A stretch of 64,000 nt of DNA from positions 3,334,501 through 3,398,500 of the forward strand of contig NC_085059.1 of NCBI RefSeq assembly GCF_963662255.1. Direction: 5' to 3'. Under the pieces are notes generated by a model, which saw only the letters and a list, made by a program, of their open reading frames with translations, had not been told where the DNA came from and did no database searches. The DNA is from Cinclus cinclus. Taxonomy: Eukaryota > Chordata > Aves > Passeriformes > Cinclidae. A program made the translations under genes and the position numbers. Position 1 is the stretch's first letter; every line of letters begins with the position of its first letter. Below are positions 8,696 to 22,427 of this stretch, one piece after another.

Positions 8696-10534
8696 AGACT
8701 GACAGGGATAATGGGCATCGATAGGGCCCCACTGTAAATATGTTCAGCATGTTCGAGGCTTTTTTTTATAGGAACAATTTGAAGATTGTTAGCCTAAAGG
8801 TCCCAGAATGTTAATCTATAGCTTCTAGATTTTTACAGTATAAGTCCCAGATTGTTAACAGTATAGTCTTCCTTGTAAATATGTTCTAGAGACTGTTGTT
8901 GTTGTTGTTAGAAGTAAATATGTTCTTCAAATGTTTGGCTGAACTTTGTTCAATAAATACTATTTCTTATTAAAACCTCGCCTCTCTTTGCAATTCCTTT
9001 GGGCAACCTTTGCACAGTGCTGGTTTCCACTTGCTCATGGTTCCTGGAGCTGCAGGTCCCTGGGGGTGCTGGCACAGCCAGCCCTGGCTGGGGGTCCCTG
9101 TGCAGGGGGGTCCCACTGAGCCAGCACTGCTGTTCCTGGGGCACAGCAGTGTCCCCGAGGGCAAAGCTGTCACCAGCAGAGAGGGAGCTCTGACAGCAGC
9201 AGCCCCTGCAGCAACGCTACCAAAGCAAAGGAAACCTCCTGACACCCTTCCTGCTGCGGCCACAGGGACTCCTGGGCAGGAGCCAGCATCAGGCACAGGG
9301 ATGCAACATCCACCTCCATGCTCTGAAGGACTCGACAGCCTTGGCAAGTCTGGGACCTGCACCCGGGCTGCTGCAGGGGCTGATGTTTAAGGCTTGCAGC
9401 CTCCAAAGCCTCTGGGCTTTGCTTCCCCCGCTGCCTTCCATTGCTCTGTGCCCAGGTTCCTCACCCTGCCCGTGTTCCTGCTGCTGCCAGCAGCCCCCAG
9501 AGCCCCTCACTCCCGGAGCATCCCCATCACAGGGAGCACCGGCAAATCCCACACGCTTCACAAAGCAAACTCCCCCACAGTAACCAAACCACTCTTTGGT
9601 CAGAGGGTGCCAAGGGGAAGCTCAGCACCAGCTGCTGTTTAAAGCATGCTTTCAAAAGTGGGTTCAGGCACTCTGGCAGTGCCTGCTGCGCAGCTGAGGC
9701 TGTGGGGACACAGCACTGGCTCAGGCCAGCCCTCAGCCCCTCACAGCTCATGCCAAGGGCCCAGCTCACAAAGCAGTTTCAAACCACTTGCTGCAGCTAT
9801 TTCAAAGGCCTAAATGTCATTGGCAGAAGCCATTTAGTTGCCAACTCAGTGTCCGTGTCCTGGCAGGAGAAGCCACCAAGGGGCCTCTGCATGTGCACTC
9901 AGGGCACTTCCACTGCCATCCCAAAGGGATCGCAAAGGACAGGGCTCTTCTTTCAGCACTGCTGAGCTCCTCACGCAGCATTGAAGTCTCAGGAAGAGAC
10001 AAGAATTGAGTGCACCAGGGAAGCTGGCCTCCAAGAAAAGGCATCAATCCCACGGCCCACCCAAGCCAACGGCCTGCATGTCTGTACCTTCTCCTCCTTC
10101 TCTCTTCTCTGCTGTCACTTTGCCCCTTCTCTCTGTCCGGGAGCTTGGCCTCTCAGACAAATAAAAGATGTGCATCCTCACCTAGGCACGGCATAGATGT
10201 CTTACACAACTGTCCCTTCTTCCCCGACAGCTGCAAATCCTACAGCTGCCAGACCTCATCCCTTGCTCCTAGAAAGGGAGACAAGACTTTCCATTCTAAT
10301 CCATTGCCCAGCCCTAAGTCAACGACACAGTCAGTAGAAATAGCTGTGAAATCCCCGGCAGGAACCTGCCAGAAGAGCTACAGCTGTGGAGGGGGAAGAA
10401 GCAAACTCCCACCCCCACCACTGCTTTGGACTCCTTACCAGCTAAAACAGATCCCACTCCTGCGACTTTTTCCATTTTTTTGTTAACCACAACTACCATC
10501 AATTTAAATCCATTGAAAACAAGATCACAGGAGG

Positions 10535-10731
10535 GGTTGCGTGGAAAGGAACCTTCAATCCCACCCAGTGCAAGCTTTGCCATGGCAGGGACACCTGCCA
10601 CTGTCCCACGCTGCTCCAGCCTGGCCTTGGGCACTGCCAGGGATCCAGGGGCAGCCACAGCTGCTCTGGGCACCCTGTGCCAGCCCTGCCCATCCTGCCA
10701 GGGAACACTTGCTGACCCATATCCCATCTGC
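10535..10731 (-). repeat. CR1 fragment, antisense (unit 3)
   Basis: Copy of the element at 898-1094. Confidence 0.7.
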
Positions 10732-12401
10732 AGCTGCTCCCAGTGCCAACAGGTGTCACTGCATGGCCTTGGGATGATGGATCAAGAGAAAGCCCCAAAT
10801 TTTGAGCAGAGCTCCCAGGGCCTGTGATGGGGACGTGCCACCCACCTGCCCCTCAAGCACTCAGCTGCCTCGCAGCCAGATGGAGTGTCCAACGGGTAAA
10901 GTACTCCCAGAGGATCAAACCCTGGTCACTGCACCAATGACAAGGTCTTTATTGGGAAAAGAAATGTCGAAGCACAGCGACATTTCTTTTCCAAGCAGGA
11001 GACGCTGATCCTGTGCCGGCAGCGCAGGGATGCTGTTATTGCTGGTCCTCATTTCATGCCTTTATCAGCTGCAGGGGCACCAGGAGAGGCTGTGGTCTCC
11101 CAGGGCAGCTCTGAGTGACACTGCTGTCCCCACCAGCTGTCCCCAGCCCTGGGTGCTGCCACGTGCCCCAGCCTCTGCGGCCCAAAGCACCTGGAGATCC
11201 CCCTGAGCATCAGCGATCGGGGCCGCTGCAATCAGCCTGCTGTCCCAAAACCTCAAGTGCTGCCACAAGAAAAGCAGCTGATTCATTGATACCTCGGAAT
11301 TTCATGTCTCAATGCAAGGACAGGAAGCACCCCTATGCCACCAAATCGTTGCTAAGGGCTTGCAAGCCTCAACGCGGAGATTTCAGCGTTGGACACGCAG
11401 TCAGGGCAAGGGTAAATCCACACAGAGATGACACAGAAATTCCAAAACACACATCATGTTGTTCTTGACGCCTTTCTTGTTGGCTCAAGGGCTGTTTCCG
11501 TGGGACACGCTTGCACAGAAAGAAAGGAAGTGCAGCTGCTGACGAACATCTCCATGCCCTCAGCAGGTTTTGGTGCCTTTGCTGCAGGGCCGCTCCTGTC
11601 AGAGCCCACTCTCTGCTGCTGACACCTTTGCTCTTGGGGACACCAGCCCAGGAACACCAGCAGGGCCCAGGGTTGGCTCAGGGGGACCCCCCTGTGCACA
11701 GGGACTCCCAGCCCCGTGGCTGTGCCAGCACCCCCAGAAACACCAAGATCTGGCAGCACTTTGCTCCGCTGCTCTTTCCGCACACGGAACCATCTCCTTC
11801 CTTTGCCATCCCAGGAAAATTCAACCTCTACCTCAGCCAAAGATCATTTCCTACACATGCCTGATCAGAAATGTTCTTCTGGACTTCCTCCACCAAAACC
11901 ACCCCCGCATGCCCACAAGACATTCCAGGGCCATCGGGAAACCCTCCACAAACACTGCGCAGGCACCCAGGACCACGGGCTTTCCATCTCTGCCATTCAG
12001 GCTCCCTGCGCTGCTCCTGGTCATTTTCTCCTCCTCTCTCCATAACTTTGGGAACCACAGAGCTCCCAGGCTTTGCCAATTCCCAAGGCCACTGCCATCC
12101 TTGACTTCTTGGACACCCCCAGGGCTGTGGACAGACACCCCTGTGTTTTCCCGCAGAAGATGTTAAGAGCCAACAGGAAGTCACAAAGTTACTGAGGCTG
12201 CTAGATCACCTCCCCAAAAGAAAAAGCTGAAAAAGCTGTGGCTGCTGAGGAAGGGGAGGTGAAGCTTGTGTGGCAAGCTCAGAGCACATTCACAATGAAT
12301 GAAAGGTGGAAGAGGGAGGGTGACTCTTCCTCAGGAAGTCTACTGATGGGACAAGGGGGAATGGGATCAAACGGAAAGAGAGTTGGAAGAGATTTGATGC
12401 T

Positions 12402-12595
12402 GGAAAGAAGTTCTTTAATCTGAGGCTGCTTGTCCCTGACACAGGGAGCTGTGCACATGTGGGTGCCCCATCCCCAGCAACATCCAAGGCCACATTGGAC
12501 AGGGTTGAAGTGCTGGGAGCTTGCTCAGGTTGGAACCAGATGATTTTTAGGGTCTCTTCCAAGCCAAACCACTCAAGGACTTCATGGTTCTATGG
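12402..12595 (+). repeat. CR1 fragment, sense (unit 3)
   Basis: Copy of the element at 2764-2957. Confidence 0.85.
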
Positions 12596-12759
12596 CGTCC
12601 ATCTCCAAGAGAGGAGTGGCCCTGAAGCTTCTGTGACATCACAGGGCCCAGAGTGCTCCAGGTGGAAGGTCCAGGGCCTGGAGACCAGCACAACAGACAG
12701 TTCACCTGCTGCCAGCACTCAGTTCTCCCCCACTCTTCGCTCTCTGCCACGGTGCCAAG

Positions 12760-13284
12760 ATGTTCCTGCTGCCAGTACTCGCTTGTCCCCCGCTCTTCGT
12801 TCTCTGCCTTGGTGCTGAGCTGCTCCTGCTGCCGGGACTTTTCCTGCACTTCTACTGCACCATCAACACCAACAGCATGAGCGCTCCTGTCCCAGTGGAG
12901 GTAGAGTGCCATCCCAGGGAGGGGGGCAGCCCGGACTGCCAGGGCAGGCTGCAGCCCTGTGGGGATGGATGCTGGGGACAGGGACCCCAAGTGACATTGT
13001 GCTGCCTCATGCAGACTGCCAGAGACACCATTGAGGATATGGAGGTGGATGAGCAGGATGACACCGAGCCCATGGAAGTGGACGAATATGATGAGACTGA
13101 GCCCATGGAAGTGGATGAGCAGGATGACACCGAGCCCATGGAAGTGGACGAATATGATGAGACTGAGCCCATGGAAGTGGATGAGCAGGATGACACCGAG
13201 CCCATGGAAGTAGATGAATATGATGAGACTGAGCCCATGGACATCGATGAGAAGGACAAGGAAGAGCCCGTGATCCTGGCATGA
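12760..13284 (+). CDS. Acidic-repeat protein, copy 3 (174 codons)
   Basis: The probable intron (12901-13014) starts GTAGAG instead of GTACAG, still a GT donor. Private change MDIDE near the C-terminus (MDVDE elsewhere). Confidence 0.55.
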   Translation: MFLLPVLACPPLFVLCLGAELLLLPGLFLHFYCTINTNSMSAPVPVEVECHPREGGSPDCQGRLQPCGDGCWGQGPQVTLCCLMQTARDTIEDMEVDEQDDTEPMEVDEYDETEPMEVDEQDDTEPMEVDEYDETEPMEVDEQDDTEPMEVDEYDETEPMDIDEKDKEEPVILA

Positions 13285-13411
13285 GGATGGAGGCCCAGGA
13301 GCAGGACAACCTGATGCTCCCCTGCCCTGCCCACAGGCAGTGCCCAGCCTGGGGCGGGGCTGGCTGGCTCTCCTCAGGGACATGGTGCTCAAGGAAGTCC
13401 TGCTCTGCTGC

Positions 13412-13592
13412 TTCCTTCCTTCCTTCCTTCCTTCCTTCCTTCCTTCCTTCCTTCCTTCCTTCCTTCCTTCCTTCCTTCCTTCCTTCCTTCCTTCCTTCCT
13501 TCCTTCCTTCCTTCCTTCCTTCCTTCCTTCCTTCCTTCCTTCCTTCCTTCCTTCCTTCCTTCCTTCCTTCCTTCCTTCCTTCCTTCCCTCCC
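13412..13592 (+). repeat. TTCC microsatellite, unit 3 (about 181 bp)
   Basis: The longest pure tract in the window. Confidence 0.97.
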
Positions 13593-15431
13593 AGACTGAC
13601 AGGGATAATGGGCATCGATAGGGCCCCACTGTAAATATGTTCAGCATGTTCGAGGCTTTTTTTTATAGGAACAATTTGAAGATTGTTAGCCTAAAGGTCC
13701 CAGAATGTTAATCTATAGCTTCTAGATTTTTACAGTATAAGTCCCAGATTGTTAACAGTATAGTCTTCCTTGTAAATATGTTCTAGAGACTGTTGTTGTT
13801 GTTGTTAGAAGTAAATATGTTCTTCAAATGTTTGGCTGAACTTTGTTCAATAAATACTATTTCTTATTAAAACCTCGCCTCTCTTTGCAATTCCTTTGGG
13901 CAACCTTTGCACAGTGCTGGTTTCCACTTGCTCATGGTTCCTGGAGCTGCAGGTCCCTGGGGGTGCTGGCACAGCCAGCCCTGGCTGGGGGTCCCTGTGC
14001 AGGGGGGTCCCACTGAGCCAGCACTGCTGTTCCTGGGGCACAGCAGTGTCCCCGAGGGCAAAGCTGTCACCAGCAGAGAGGGAGCTCTGACAGCAGCAGG
14101 CCCTGCAGCAACGCTACCAAAGCAAAGGAAACCTCCTGACACCCTTCCTGCTGCGGCCACAGGGACTCCTGGGCAGGAGCCAGCATCAGGCACAGGGATG
14201 CAACATCCACCTCCATGCTCTGAAGGTCTCAACAGCCTTGGCAAGTCTGGGACCTGCACCCGGGCTGCTGCAGGGGCTGATGTTTAAGGCTTGCAGCCTC
14301 CAAAGCCTCTGGGCTTTGCTTCCCCCGCTTCCTTCCATTGCTCTGTGCCCAGGTTCCTCACCCTGCCCGTGTTCCTGCTGCTGCCAGCAGCCCCCAGAGC
14401 CCCTCACTCCCGGAGCATCCCCATCACAGGGAGCACCGGCAAATCCCACACGCTTCACAAAGCAAACTCCCCCACAGTAACCAAACCACTCTTTGGTCAG
14501 AGGGTGCCAAGGGGAAGCTCAGCACCAGCTGCTGTTTAAAGCATGCTTTCAAAAGTGGGTTCAGGCACTCTGGCAGTGCCTGCTGCGCAGCTGAGGCTGT
14601 GGGGACACAGCACTGGCTCAGGCCAGCCCTCAGCCCCTCACAGCTCATGCCAAGGGCCCAGCTCACAAAGCAGTTTCAAACCACTTGCTGCAGCTATTTC
14701 AAAGGCCTAAATGTCATTGGCAGGAGCCATTTAGTTGCCAACTCAGTGTCCGTGTCCTGGCACGAGAAGCCACCAAGGGGCCTCTGCATGTGCACTCAGG
14801 GCACTTCCACTGCCATCCCAAAGGGATCGCAAAGGACAGGGCTCTTCTTTCAGCACTGCTGAGCTCCTCACGCAGCATTGAAGTCTCAGGAAGAGACAAG
14901 AATTGAGTGCACCAGGGAAGCTGGCCTCCAAGAAAAGGCATCAATCCCACGGCCCACCCAAGCCAACGGCCTGCATGTCTGTACCTTCTCCTCCTTCTCT
15001 CTTCTCTGCTGTCACTTTGCCCCTTCTCTCTGTCCGGGAGCTTGGCCTCTCAGACAAATAAAAGATGTGCATCCTCACCTAGGCACGGCATAGATGTCTT
15101 ACAGAATTGTCCCTTATTCCCCGACAGCTGCAAATCCTACAGCTGCCAGACCTCATCCCTTGCTCCTAGAAAGGGAGACAAGACTTTCCATTCTAATCCA
15201 TTGCCCAGCCCTAAGTCAACGACACAGTCAGTAGAAATAGCTGTGAAATCCCCGGCAGGAACCTGCCAGAAGAGCTACAGCTGTGGAGGGGGAAGAAGCA
15301 AACTCCCACCCCCACCACTGCTTTGGACTCCTTACCAGCTAAAACAGATCCCACTCCTGCGACTTTTTCCATTTTTTTGTTAACCACAACTACCATCAAT
15401 TTAAATCCATTGAAAACAAGATCACAGGAGG

Positions 15432-15628
15432 GGTTGCGTGGAAAGGAACCTTCAATCCCACCCAGTGCAAGCTTTGCCATGGCAGGGACACCTGCCACTG
15501 TCCCACGCTGCTCCAGCCTGGCCTTGGGCACTGCCAGGGATCCAGGGGCAGCCACAGCTGCTCTGGGCACCCTGTGCCAGCCCTGTCCATCCTGCCAGGG
15601 AACACTTCCTGACCCATATCCCATCTGA
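15432..15628 (-). repeat. CR1 fragment, antisense (unit 4)
   Basis: Copy of the element at 898-1094. Confidence 0.7.
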
Positions 15629-17298
15629 AGCTGCTCCCAGTGCCAACACGTGTCACTGCATGGCCTTGGGATGATGGATCAAGAGAAAGCCCCAAACTTT
15701 GAGCAGAGTTCCCAGTGCCTGTGCTGGGGACGTGCCACCCACCTGCCCCTCAAGCACTCAGCTGCCTCGAAGCCAGATGGAGTGTCCAACGGGTAAAGTA
15801 CTCCCAGAGGATCAAACCCTAGTCACTGCACCAATGACAAGGTCTTTATTGGGAAAAGAAATGTCGAAGCACAGCGACATTTCTTTTCCAAGCAGGAGAC
15901 GCTGATCCTGTGCCGGCAGCGCAGGGATGCGGTGATTGCTGGTCCTCATTTCATGCCTTTATCAGCTGCAGGGCCACCAGGACAGGCTGTGGTCTCCCAG
16001 GGCAGCTCTGAGTGACACTGCTGTCCCCACCAGCTGTCCCCAGCCCTGGGTGCTGCCACGTGCCCCAGCCTCTGCAGCCCAAAGCACCTGGAGATCCCCC
16101 CGAGCATCAGCGATCGGGGCCGCTGCAATCAGCCTGCTGACCCAAAACCTCAAGTGCTGCCACAAGAAAAGCAGCTGATTCATTGATACCTCGGAATTTC
16201 ATGTCTCAATGCAAGGACAGGAAGCACCCCTATGCCACCAAATCATTGCTAAGGGCTTGCAAGCCTCAACGCGGAGATTTCAGCGTTGGACACGCAGTCA
16301 GGGCAAGGGTAAATCCACACAGAAATGACTCAGAAATTCCAAAACACACATCATGTTGGTCTTGACGCCTTTCTTGTTGGCTCAAGGGCTGTTTCCGTGG
16401 GCCACGCTTGCACAGAAAGAAAGGAAGTGCAGCTGCTGAGGAACATCTCCATGCCCTCAGCAGGTTTTGGTGCCTTTGCTGCAGGGCCGCTCCTGTCAGA
16501 GCCCCCTCTCTGCTGCTGACACCTTTGCTCTTGGGGACACCAGCCCAGGAACACCAGCAGGGCCCAGGGTTGGGTCACGGGGACCCCCCTGTGCACAGGG
16601 ACTCCCAGCCCCGTGGCTGTGCCAGCACCCCCAGAAACACCAAGATCTGGCAGCACTTTGCTCCGCTGCTCTTTCCGCACACGGACCCATCTCCTTCCTT
16701 TGCCATCCCAGGAAAATTCAACCTCTACCTCAGCCAAAGATCATTTCCTACACAGGGCTGATCAGAAATGTTCTTCTGCACTTCCTCCACCAAAACCACC
16801 CCCGCATGCCCACAAGACATTCCAGGGCCATCGGGAAACCCTCCACAAACACTGCACAGGCACCCAGGACCACGGGCTTTCCATCTCTGCCATTCAGGCT
16901 CCCTGCGCTGCTCCTGGTCATTTTCTCCTCCTCTCTCCATAACTTTGGGAACCACAGAGCTCCCAGGCTTTGCCAATTCCCAAGGCCACTGCCATCCTTG
17001 ACTTCTTGGACACCCCTAGGGCTGTGGACAGACACCCCTGTGTTTTCCCGCAGAAGATGTTAAGAGCCAACTGGAAGCCACAAAGTTACGGAGGCTGCTA
17101 GATCACCTCCCCAAAAGAAAAAGCTGAAAAAGCTGTGGCTGCTGAGGAAGGGGAGGTGAAGCTTGTGTGGCAAGCTCAGAGCACATTCACAATGAATGAA
17201 AGGTGGAAGAGGGAGGGTGACTCTTCCTCAGGAAGTCTACTGATGGGACAAGGGGGAATGGGATCAAACGGAAAGAGAGTTGGAAGAGATTTGATGCT

Positions 17299-17492
17299 GG
17301 AAAGAAGTTCTTTAATCTGAGGCTGCTTGTCCCTGACACAGGGAGCTGTGCACATGTGGGTGCCCCATCCCCAGCAACATCCAAGGCCACATTGGACAGG
17401 GTTGAAGTGCTGGGAGCTTGCTCAGGTTGGAACCAGATGATTTTTAGGGTCTCTTCCAAGCCAAACCACTCAAGGACTTCATGGTTCTATGG
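17299..17492 (+). repeat. CR1 fragment, sense (unit 4)
   Basis: Copy of the element at 2764-2957. Confidence 0.85.
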
Positions 17493-17656
17493 CGTCCATC
17501 TCCAAGAGAGGAGTGGCCCTGAAGCTTCTGTGACATCACAGGGCCCAGAGTGCTGCAGGTGGAAGGTCCAGGGCCTGGAGACCAGCACAACAGACAGTTC
17601 ACCTGCTGCCAGCACTCAGTTCTCCCCCACTCTTCGCTCTCTGCCACGGTGCCAAG

Positions 17657-18181
17657 ATGTTCCTGCTGCCAGTAGTCGCTTGTCCCCCACTCTTCGTTCT
17701 CTGCCTTGGTGCTGAGCTGCTCCTGCTGCCGGGACTTTTCCTGCACTTCTACTGCACCATCAACACCAACAGCATGAGCGCTCCTGTCCCAGTGGAGGTA
17801 CAGTGCCATCCCAGGGAGGGGGGCAGCCCGGACTGCCAGGGCAGGCTGCAGCCCTGTGGGGATGGATGCTGGGGAAAGGGACCCCAAGTGACATTGTGCT
17901 GTCTCATGCAGACTGCCAGAGACACCATTGAGGATATGGAGGTGGATGAGCAGGATGACTCCGAGCCCATGGAAGTGGATGAATATGATGAGACTGAGCC
18001 CATGGAAGTGGATGAGCAGGATGACACCGAGCCCATGGAAGTGGACGAATATGATGAGACTGAGCCCATGGAAGTGGATGAACAGGATGACACCGAGCCC
18101 ATGGAAGTAGATGAATATGATGAGACTGAGCCCATGGACGTCGATGAGAAGGACAAAGAAGAGCCCGTGATCCTGGCATGA
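17657..18181 (+). CDS. Acidic-repeat protein, copy 4 (174 codons)
   Basis: Val-Val at residues 6-7 (PVVACPP, shared with copy 10), Lys in WGKGPQ, and Ser in the first acidic repeat (DDSEPM). Probable intron 17798-17911. Confidence 0.55.
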   Translation: MFLLPVVACPPLFVLCLGAELLLLPGLFLHFYCTINTNSMSAPVPVEVQCHPREGGSPDCQGRLQPCGDGCWGKGPQVTLCCLMQTARDTIEDMEVDEQDDSEPMEVDEYDETEPMEVDEQDDTEPMEVDEYDETEPMEVDEQDDTEPMEVDEYDETEPMDVDEKDKEEPVILA

Positions 18182-18308
18182 GGATGGAGCCCCAGGAGCA
18201 GGACAACCTGATGCTCCCCTGCCCTGCCCACAGGCAGTGCCCAGCCTGGGGCGGGGCTGGCTGGCTCTCCTCAGGGACATGGTACTCAAGGAAGTCCTGC
18301 TCTGCTGC

Positions 18309-18365
18309 TTCCTTCCTTCCTTCCTTCCTTCCTTCCTTCCTTCCTTCCTTCCTTCCCTCCCTCCC
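18309..18365 (+). repeat. TTCC microsatellite, unit 4 (about 57 bp)
   Basis: Pure TTCC with a duplicated CCCTCCC end. Confidence 0.97.
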
Positions 18366-20202
18366 AGACTGACAGGGATAATGGGCATCGATAGGGCCCC
18401 GCTGTAAATATGTTCAGCATGTTCGAGGCTTTTTTTATAGGAACAATTTCAAGATTGTTAGCCTAAAGTTCCCAGAATGTTAATCTATAGCTTCTAGATT
18501 TTTACTGTATAGGTCCCAGATTGTTACCAGTATAGTCTTCCTTGTAAATATGTTCTAGAGATTGTTGTTGTTGTTGTTAGAAGGAAACATGTTCTTCAAA
18601 TGTTTGGCTGAACTTTGTTCAATAAATACTATTTCTTATTAAAACCTCGCCTCTCTTTGCAATTCCTTTGGGCAACGTTTGCACAGTGCTGGTTTCCACT
18701 TGCTCATGGTTCCTGGGGCTGCAGGTCCCTGGGGGTGCTGGCACAGCCAGCCCTGGCTGAGGGTCCCTGTGCAGGGGGGTCCCACTGAGCCAGCACTGCT
18801 GTTCCTGGGGCACAGCAGTGTCCCCGAGGGCAAAGCTCTCACCAGCAGAGAGGGAGCTCTGACAGGAGCAGGCCCTGCAGCAATGCCACCAAAGCAAAGG
18901 AAACCTCCTGACACCCTTCCTGCTGCGGCCACAGGGACTCCTGGGCAGGAGCCAGCGTCAGGCACAGGGATGCAACATCCACCTCCATGCTCTGAAGGTC
19001 TCGACAGCCGTGGCAAGTCTGGGACCTGCACCCGGGCTGCTGCAGGGGCTGATGTTTAAGGCTTGCAGCCTCCAAAGCCTCTGGGCTTTGCTTCCCCCGC
19101 TGCCTTCCATTGCCCTGTGCCCAGGATCCTCACCCTGCCCGTGTTCCTGCTGCTGCCAGCAGCCCCCAGAGCCCCTCACTCCCTGAGCATCCCCATCACA
19201 GGGAGCACTGGCAAATACCCACGCTTCACAAAGCAAACTCCCCCACAGTAACCAAACCACTCTTTGGTCAGAGGGTGCCAAGGGGAAGCTCAGCACCAGC
19301 TGCCGTTTAAAGCATGCTTTCAAAAGTGGGTTCAGGCACTCTGGCAGTGCCTGCTGCGCAGCTGAGGCTGTGGGGACACAGCACTGGCTCAGGCCAGCCC
19401 TCAGCCCCTCACAGCTCATGCCAAGGGCCCAGCTCACAAAGCAGTTTCAAACCACTTGCTGCAGCTATTTCAAAGGCCTAAATGTCATTCGCAGGAGCCA
19501 TTTAGTTGCCAACTCAGTGTCCGTGTCCTGGCAGGAGAAGCCACCAAGGGGCCTCTGCATGTGCACTCAGGGCACTTCCACTGCCATCCCAAAGGGATCG
19601 CAAAGGACAGGGCTCTTCTTTCAGCACTGCTGAGCTCCTCACGCAGCATTGAAGTCTCAGGAAGAGACAAGAATTGAGTGCACCAGGGAAGCTGGCCTCG
19701 AAGAAAACGCATCAATCCCACGGCCCACCCAAGCCAACGGCCTGCATGTCTGTACCTTCTCCTCCTTCTCTCTTCTCTGCTGTCACTTTGCCCCTTCTCT
19801 CTGTCCGGGAGCTTGGCCTCTCAGACAAATAAAAGATGTGCATCCACACCTAGGCACGGCATAGATGTCTTACACAACTGTCCCTTCTTCCCCGACAGCT
19901 GCAAATCCTACAGCTGCCAGACCTCATCCCTTGCTCCTAGAAAGGGAGACAAGACTTTCCATTTTAATCCATTGCCCAGCCCTAAGTCAACGACACAGTC
20001 AGTAGAAATAGCTGTGAAATCCCCGGCAGGAACCTGCCAGAAGAGCTACAGCTGTGGAGGGGGAAGCAGCAAACTCCCACCCCCAACACTGCTTTGGACT
20101 CCTTACCAGCTAAAACAGATCCCACTCCTGCGACTTTTTTCCATTTTTTGTTAACCACAACTACCATCAATTTAAATCCATTGAAAACAAGATCACAGGA
20201 GG

Positions 20203-20399
20203 GGTTGCGTGGAAAGGAACCTTCAATCCCACCCAGTGCAAGCTTTGCCATGGCAGGGACACCTGCCACTGTCCCACGCTGCTCCAGCCTGGCCTTGGGC
20301 ACTGCCAGGGATCCAGGGGCAGCCACAGCTGCTCTGGGCACCCTGTGCCAGCCCTGCCCATCCTGCCAGGGAACACTTCCTGACCCATATCCCATCTGC
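20203..20399 (-). repeat. CR1 fragment, antisense (unit 5)
   Basis: Copy of the element at 898-1094. Confidence 0.7.
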
Positions 20400-22069
20400 A
20401 GCTGCTCCCAGTGCCAACAGGTGTCACTGCATGGCCTTGGGATGATGGATCAAGAGAAAGCCCCAAGCTTTGAGCAGAGCTCCCAGTGCCTGTGCTGGGG
20501 ACGTGCCACCCACCTGCCCCTCAAGCACTCAGCTGCCTCGCAGCCAGATGGAGTGTCCAACGGGTAAAGCACTCCCAGAGGATCAAACCCTGGTCACTGC
20601 ACCAATGACAAGGTCTTTATTGGGAAAAGAAATGTCGAAGCACAGCGACATTTCTTTTCCAAGCAGGAGACGCTGATCCTGTGCCGGCAGCGCAGGGATG
20701 CTGTTATTGCTGGTCCTCATTTCATGCCTTTATCAGCTGCAGGGGCACCAGGACAGGCTGTGGTCTCCCAGGGCAGCTCTGAGTGACACTGCTGTCCCCA
20801 CCAGCTGTCCCCAGCCCTGGGTGCTGCCACGTGCCCCAGCCTCTGCAGCCCAGAGCACCTGGAGATCCCCCCGAGCATCAGCGATCAGGGCCGCTGCAAT
20901 CAGCCTGCTGACCCAAAACCTCAAGTGCTGCCACAAGATAAGCAGCTGATTCATTGATACCTCGGAATTTCATGTCTCAATGCAAGGACAGGAAGCACCC
21001 CTATGCCACCAAATCATTGCTAAGGGCTTGCAAGCCTCAACGCGGAGATTTCAGCGTTGGACACGCAGTCAGGGCAAGGGTAAATCCACACAGAAATGAC
21101 TCAGAAATTCCAAAACACACATCATGTTGGTCTTGACGCCTTTCTTGTTGGCTCAAGGGCTGTTTCCGTGGGCCACGCTTGCACAGAAAGAAAGGAAGTG
21201 CAGCTGCTGAGGAACATCTCCATGCCCTCAGCAGGTTTTGGTGCCTTTGCTGCAGGGCCGCTCCTGTCAGAGCCCCCTCTCTGCTGCTGACACCTTTGCT
21301 CTTGGGGACACCAGCCCAGGAACACCAGCAGGGCCCAGGGTTGGCTCAGGGGGACCCCCCTGTGCACAGGGACTCCCAGCCCCGTGGCTGTGCCAGCACC
21401 CCCAGAAACACCAAGATCTGGCAGCACTTTGCTCCGCTGCTCTTTCCGCACACGGAACCATCTCCTTCCTTTGCCATCCCAGGAAAATTCAACCTCTACC
21501 TCAGCCAAAGATCATTTCCTACACAGGGCTAATCAGAAATGTTCTTCTGCACTTCCTCCACCAAAACCACCCCCGCATGCCCACAAGACATTCCAGGGCC
21601 ATCGGGAAACCCTCCACAAACACTGCGCAGGCACCCAGGACCACGGGCTTTCCATCTCTGCCATTCAGGCTCCCTGCGCTGCTCCTGGTCATTTTCTCCT
21701 CCTCTCTCCATAACTTTGGGAACCACAGAGCTCCCAGGCTTTGCCAATTCCCAAGGCCACTGCCATCCTTGACTTCTTGGACACCCCCAGGGCTGTGGAC
21801 AGACACCCCTGTGTTTTCCCGCAGAAGATGTTAAGAGCCAACAGGAAGTCACAAAGTTACGGAGGCTGCTAGATCACCTCCCCAAAAGAAAAAGCTGAAA
21901 AAGCTGTGGCTGCTGAGGAAGGGGAGGTGAAGCTTGTGTGGCAAGCTCAGAGCACATTCACAGTGAATGAAAGGTGGAAGAGGGAGGGTGACTCTTCCTC
22001 AGGAAGTCTACTGATGGGACAAGGGGGAATGGGATCAAACGGAAAGAGAGTTGGAAGAGATTTGATGCT

Positions 22070-22263
22070 GGAAAGAAGTTCTTTAATCTGAGGCTGCTTG
22101 TCCCTGACACAGGGACCTGTGCACATGTGGGTGCCCCATCCCCAGCAACATCCAAGGCCACATTGGACAGGGTTGAAGTGCTGGGAGCTTGCTCAGGTTG
22201 GAACCAGATGATTTTTAGGGTCTCTTCCAAGCCAAACCACTCAAGGACTTCATGGTTCTATGG
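22070..22263 (+). repeat. CR1 fragment, sense (unit 5)
   Basis: Copy of the element at 2764-2957. Confidence 0.85.
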
Positions 22264-22427
22264 CGTCCATCTCCAAGAGAGGAGTGGCCCTGAAGCTTCT
22301 GTGACATCACAGGGCCCAGAGTGCTCCAGGTGGAAGGTCCAGGGCCTGGAGACCAGCACAACAGACAGTTCACCTGCTGCCAGCACTCAGTTCTCCCCCA
22401 CTCTTCGCTCTCTGCCACGGTGCCAAG

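Larger units (their letters stand above)
4756..9636 (+). repeat. Tandem unit 2 (complete, 4881 bp)
   Basis: Longer than unit 1 mainly because of its TTCC tract (8531-8695). It carries the sub-type with CCACGTGGGTG at about 6832 and TTTGATCCGC at about 6882. Units 7 and 8 share this sub-type; the other units read CCCCGTGGCTG and TTTGCTCCGC. Stem-loop at 6075-6110; plus-strand AATAAA of the acidic ORF transcript at 8952. Confidence 0.96.
9637..14533 (+). repeat. Tandem unit 3 (complete, 4897 bp)
   Basis: The longest uninterrupted unit; the TTCC tract (13412-13592) explains the length. Stem-loop at 10956-10991; AATAAA of the acidic ORF transcript at 13849. Confidence 0.96.
14534..19304 (+). repeat. 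Tandem unit 4 (complete, 4771 bp)
   Basis: Shares private variants with unit 10: ACCCCTAGGG at about 17012, CCAACTGGAAGCC at about 17068, the Val-Val variant near the ORF start, and GGCTGAGGGTCCC in the 4.2-kb block (about 18755). Stem-loop at 15853-15888; AATAAA at 18621. Confidence 0.96.
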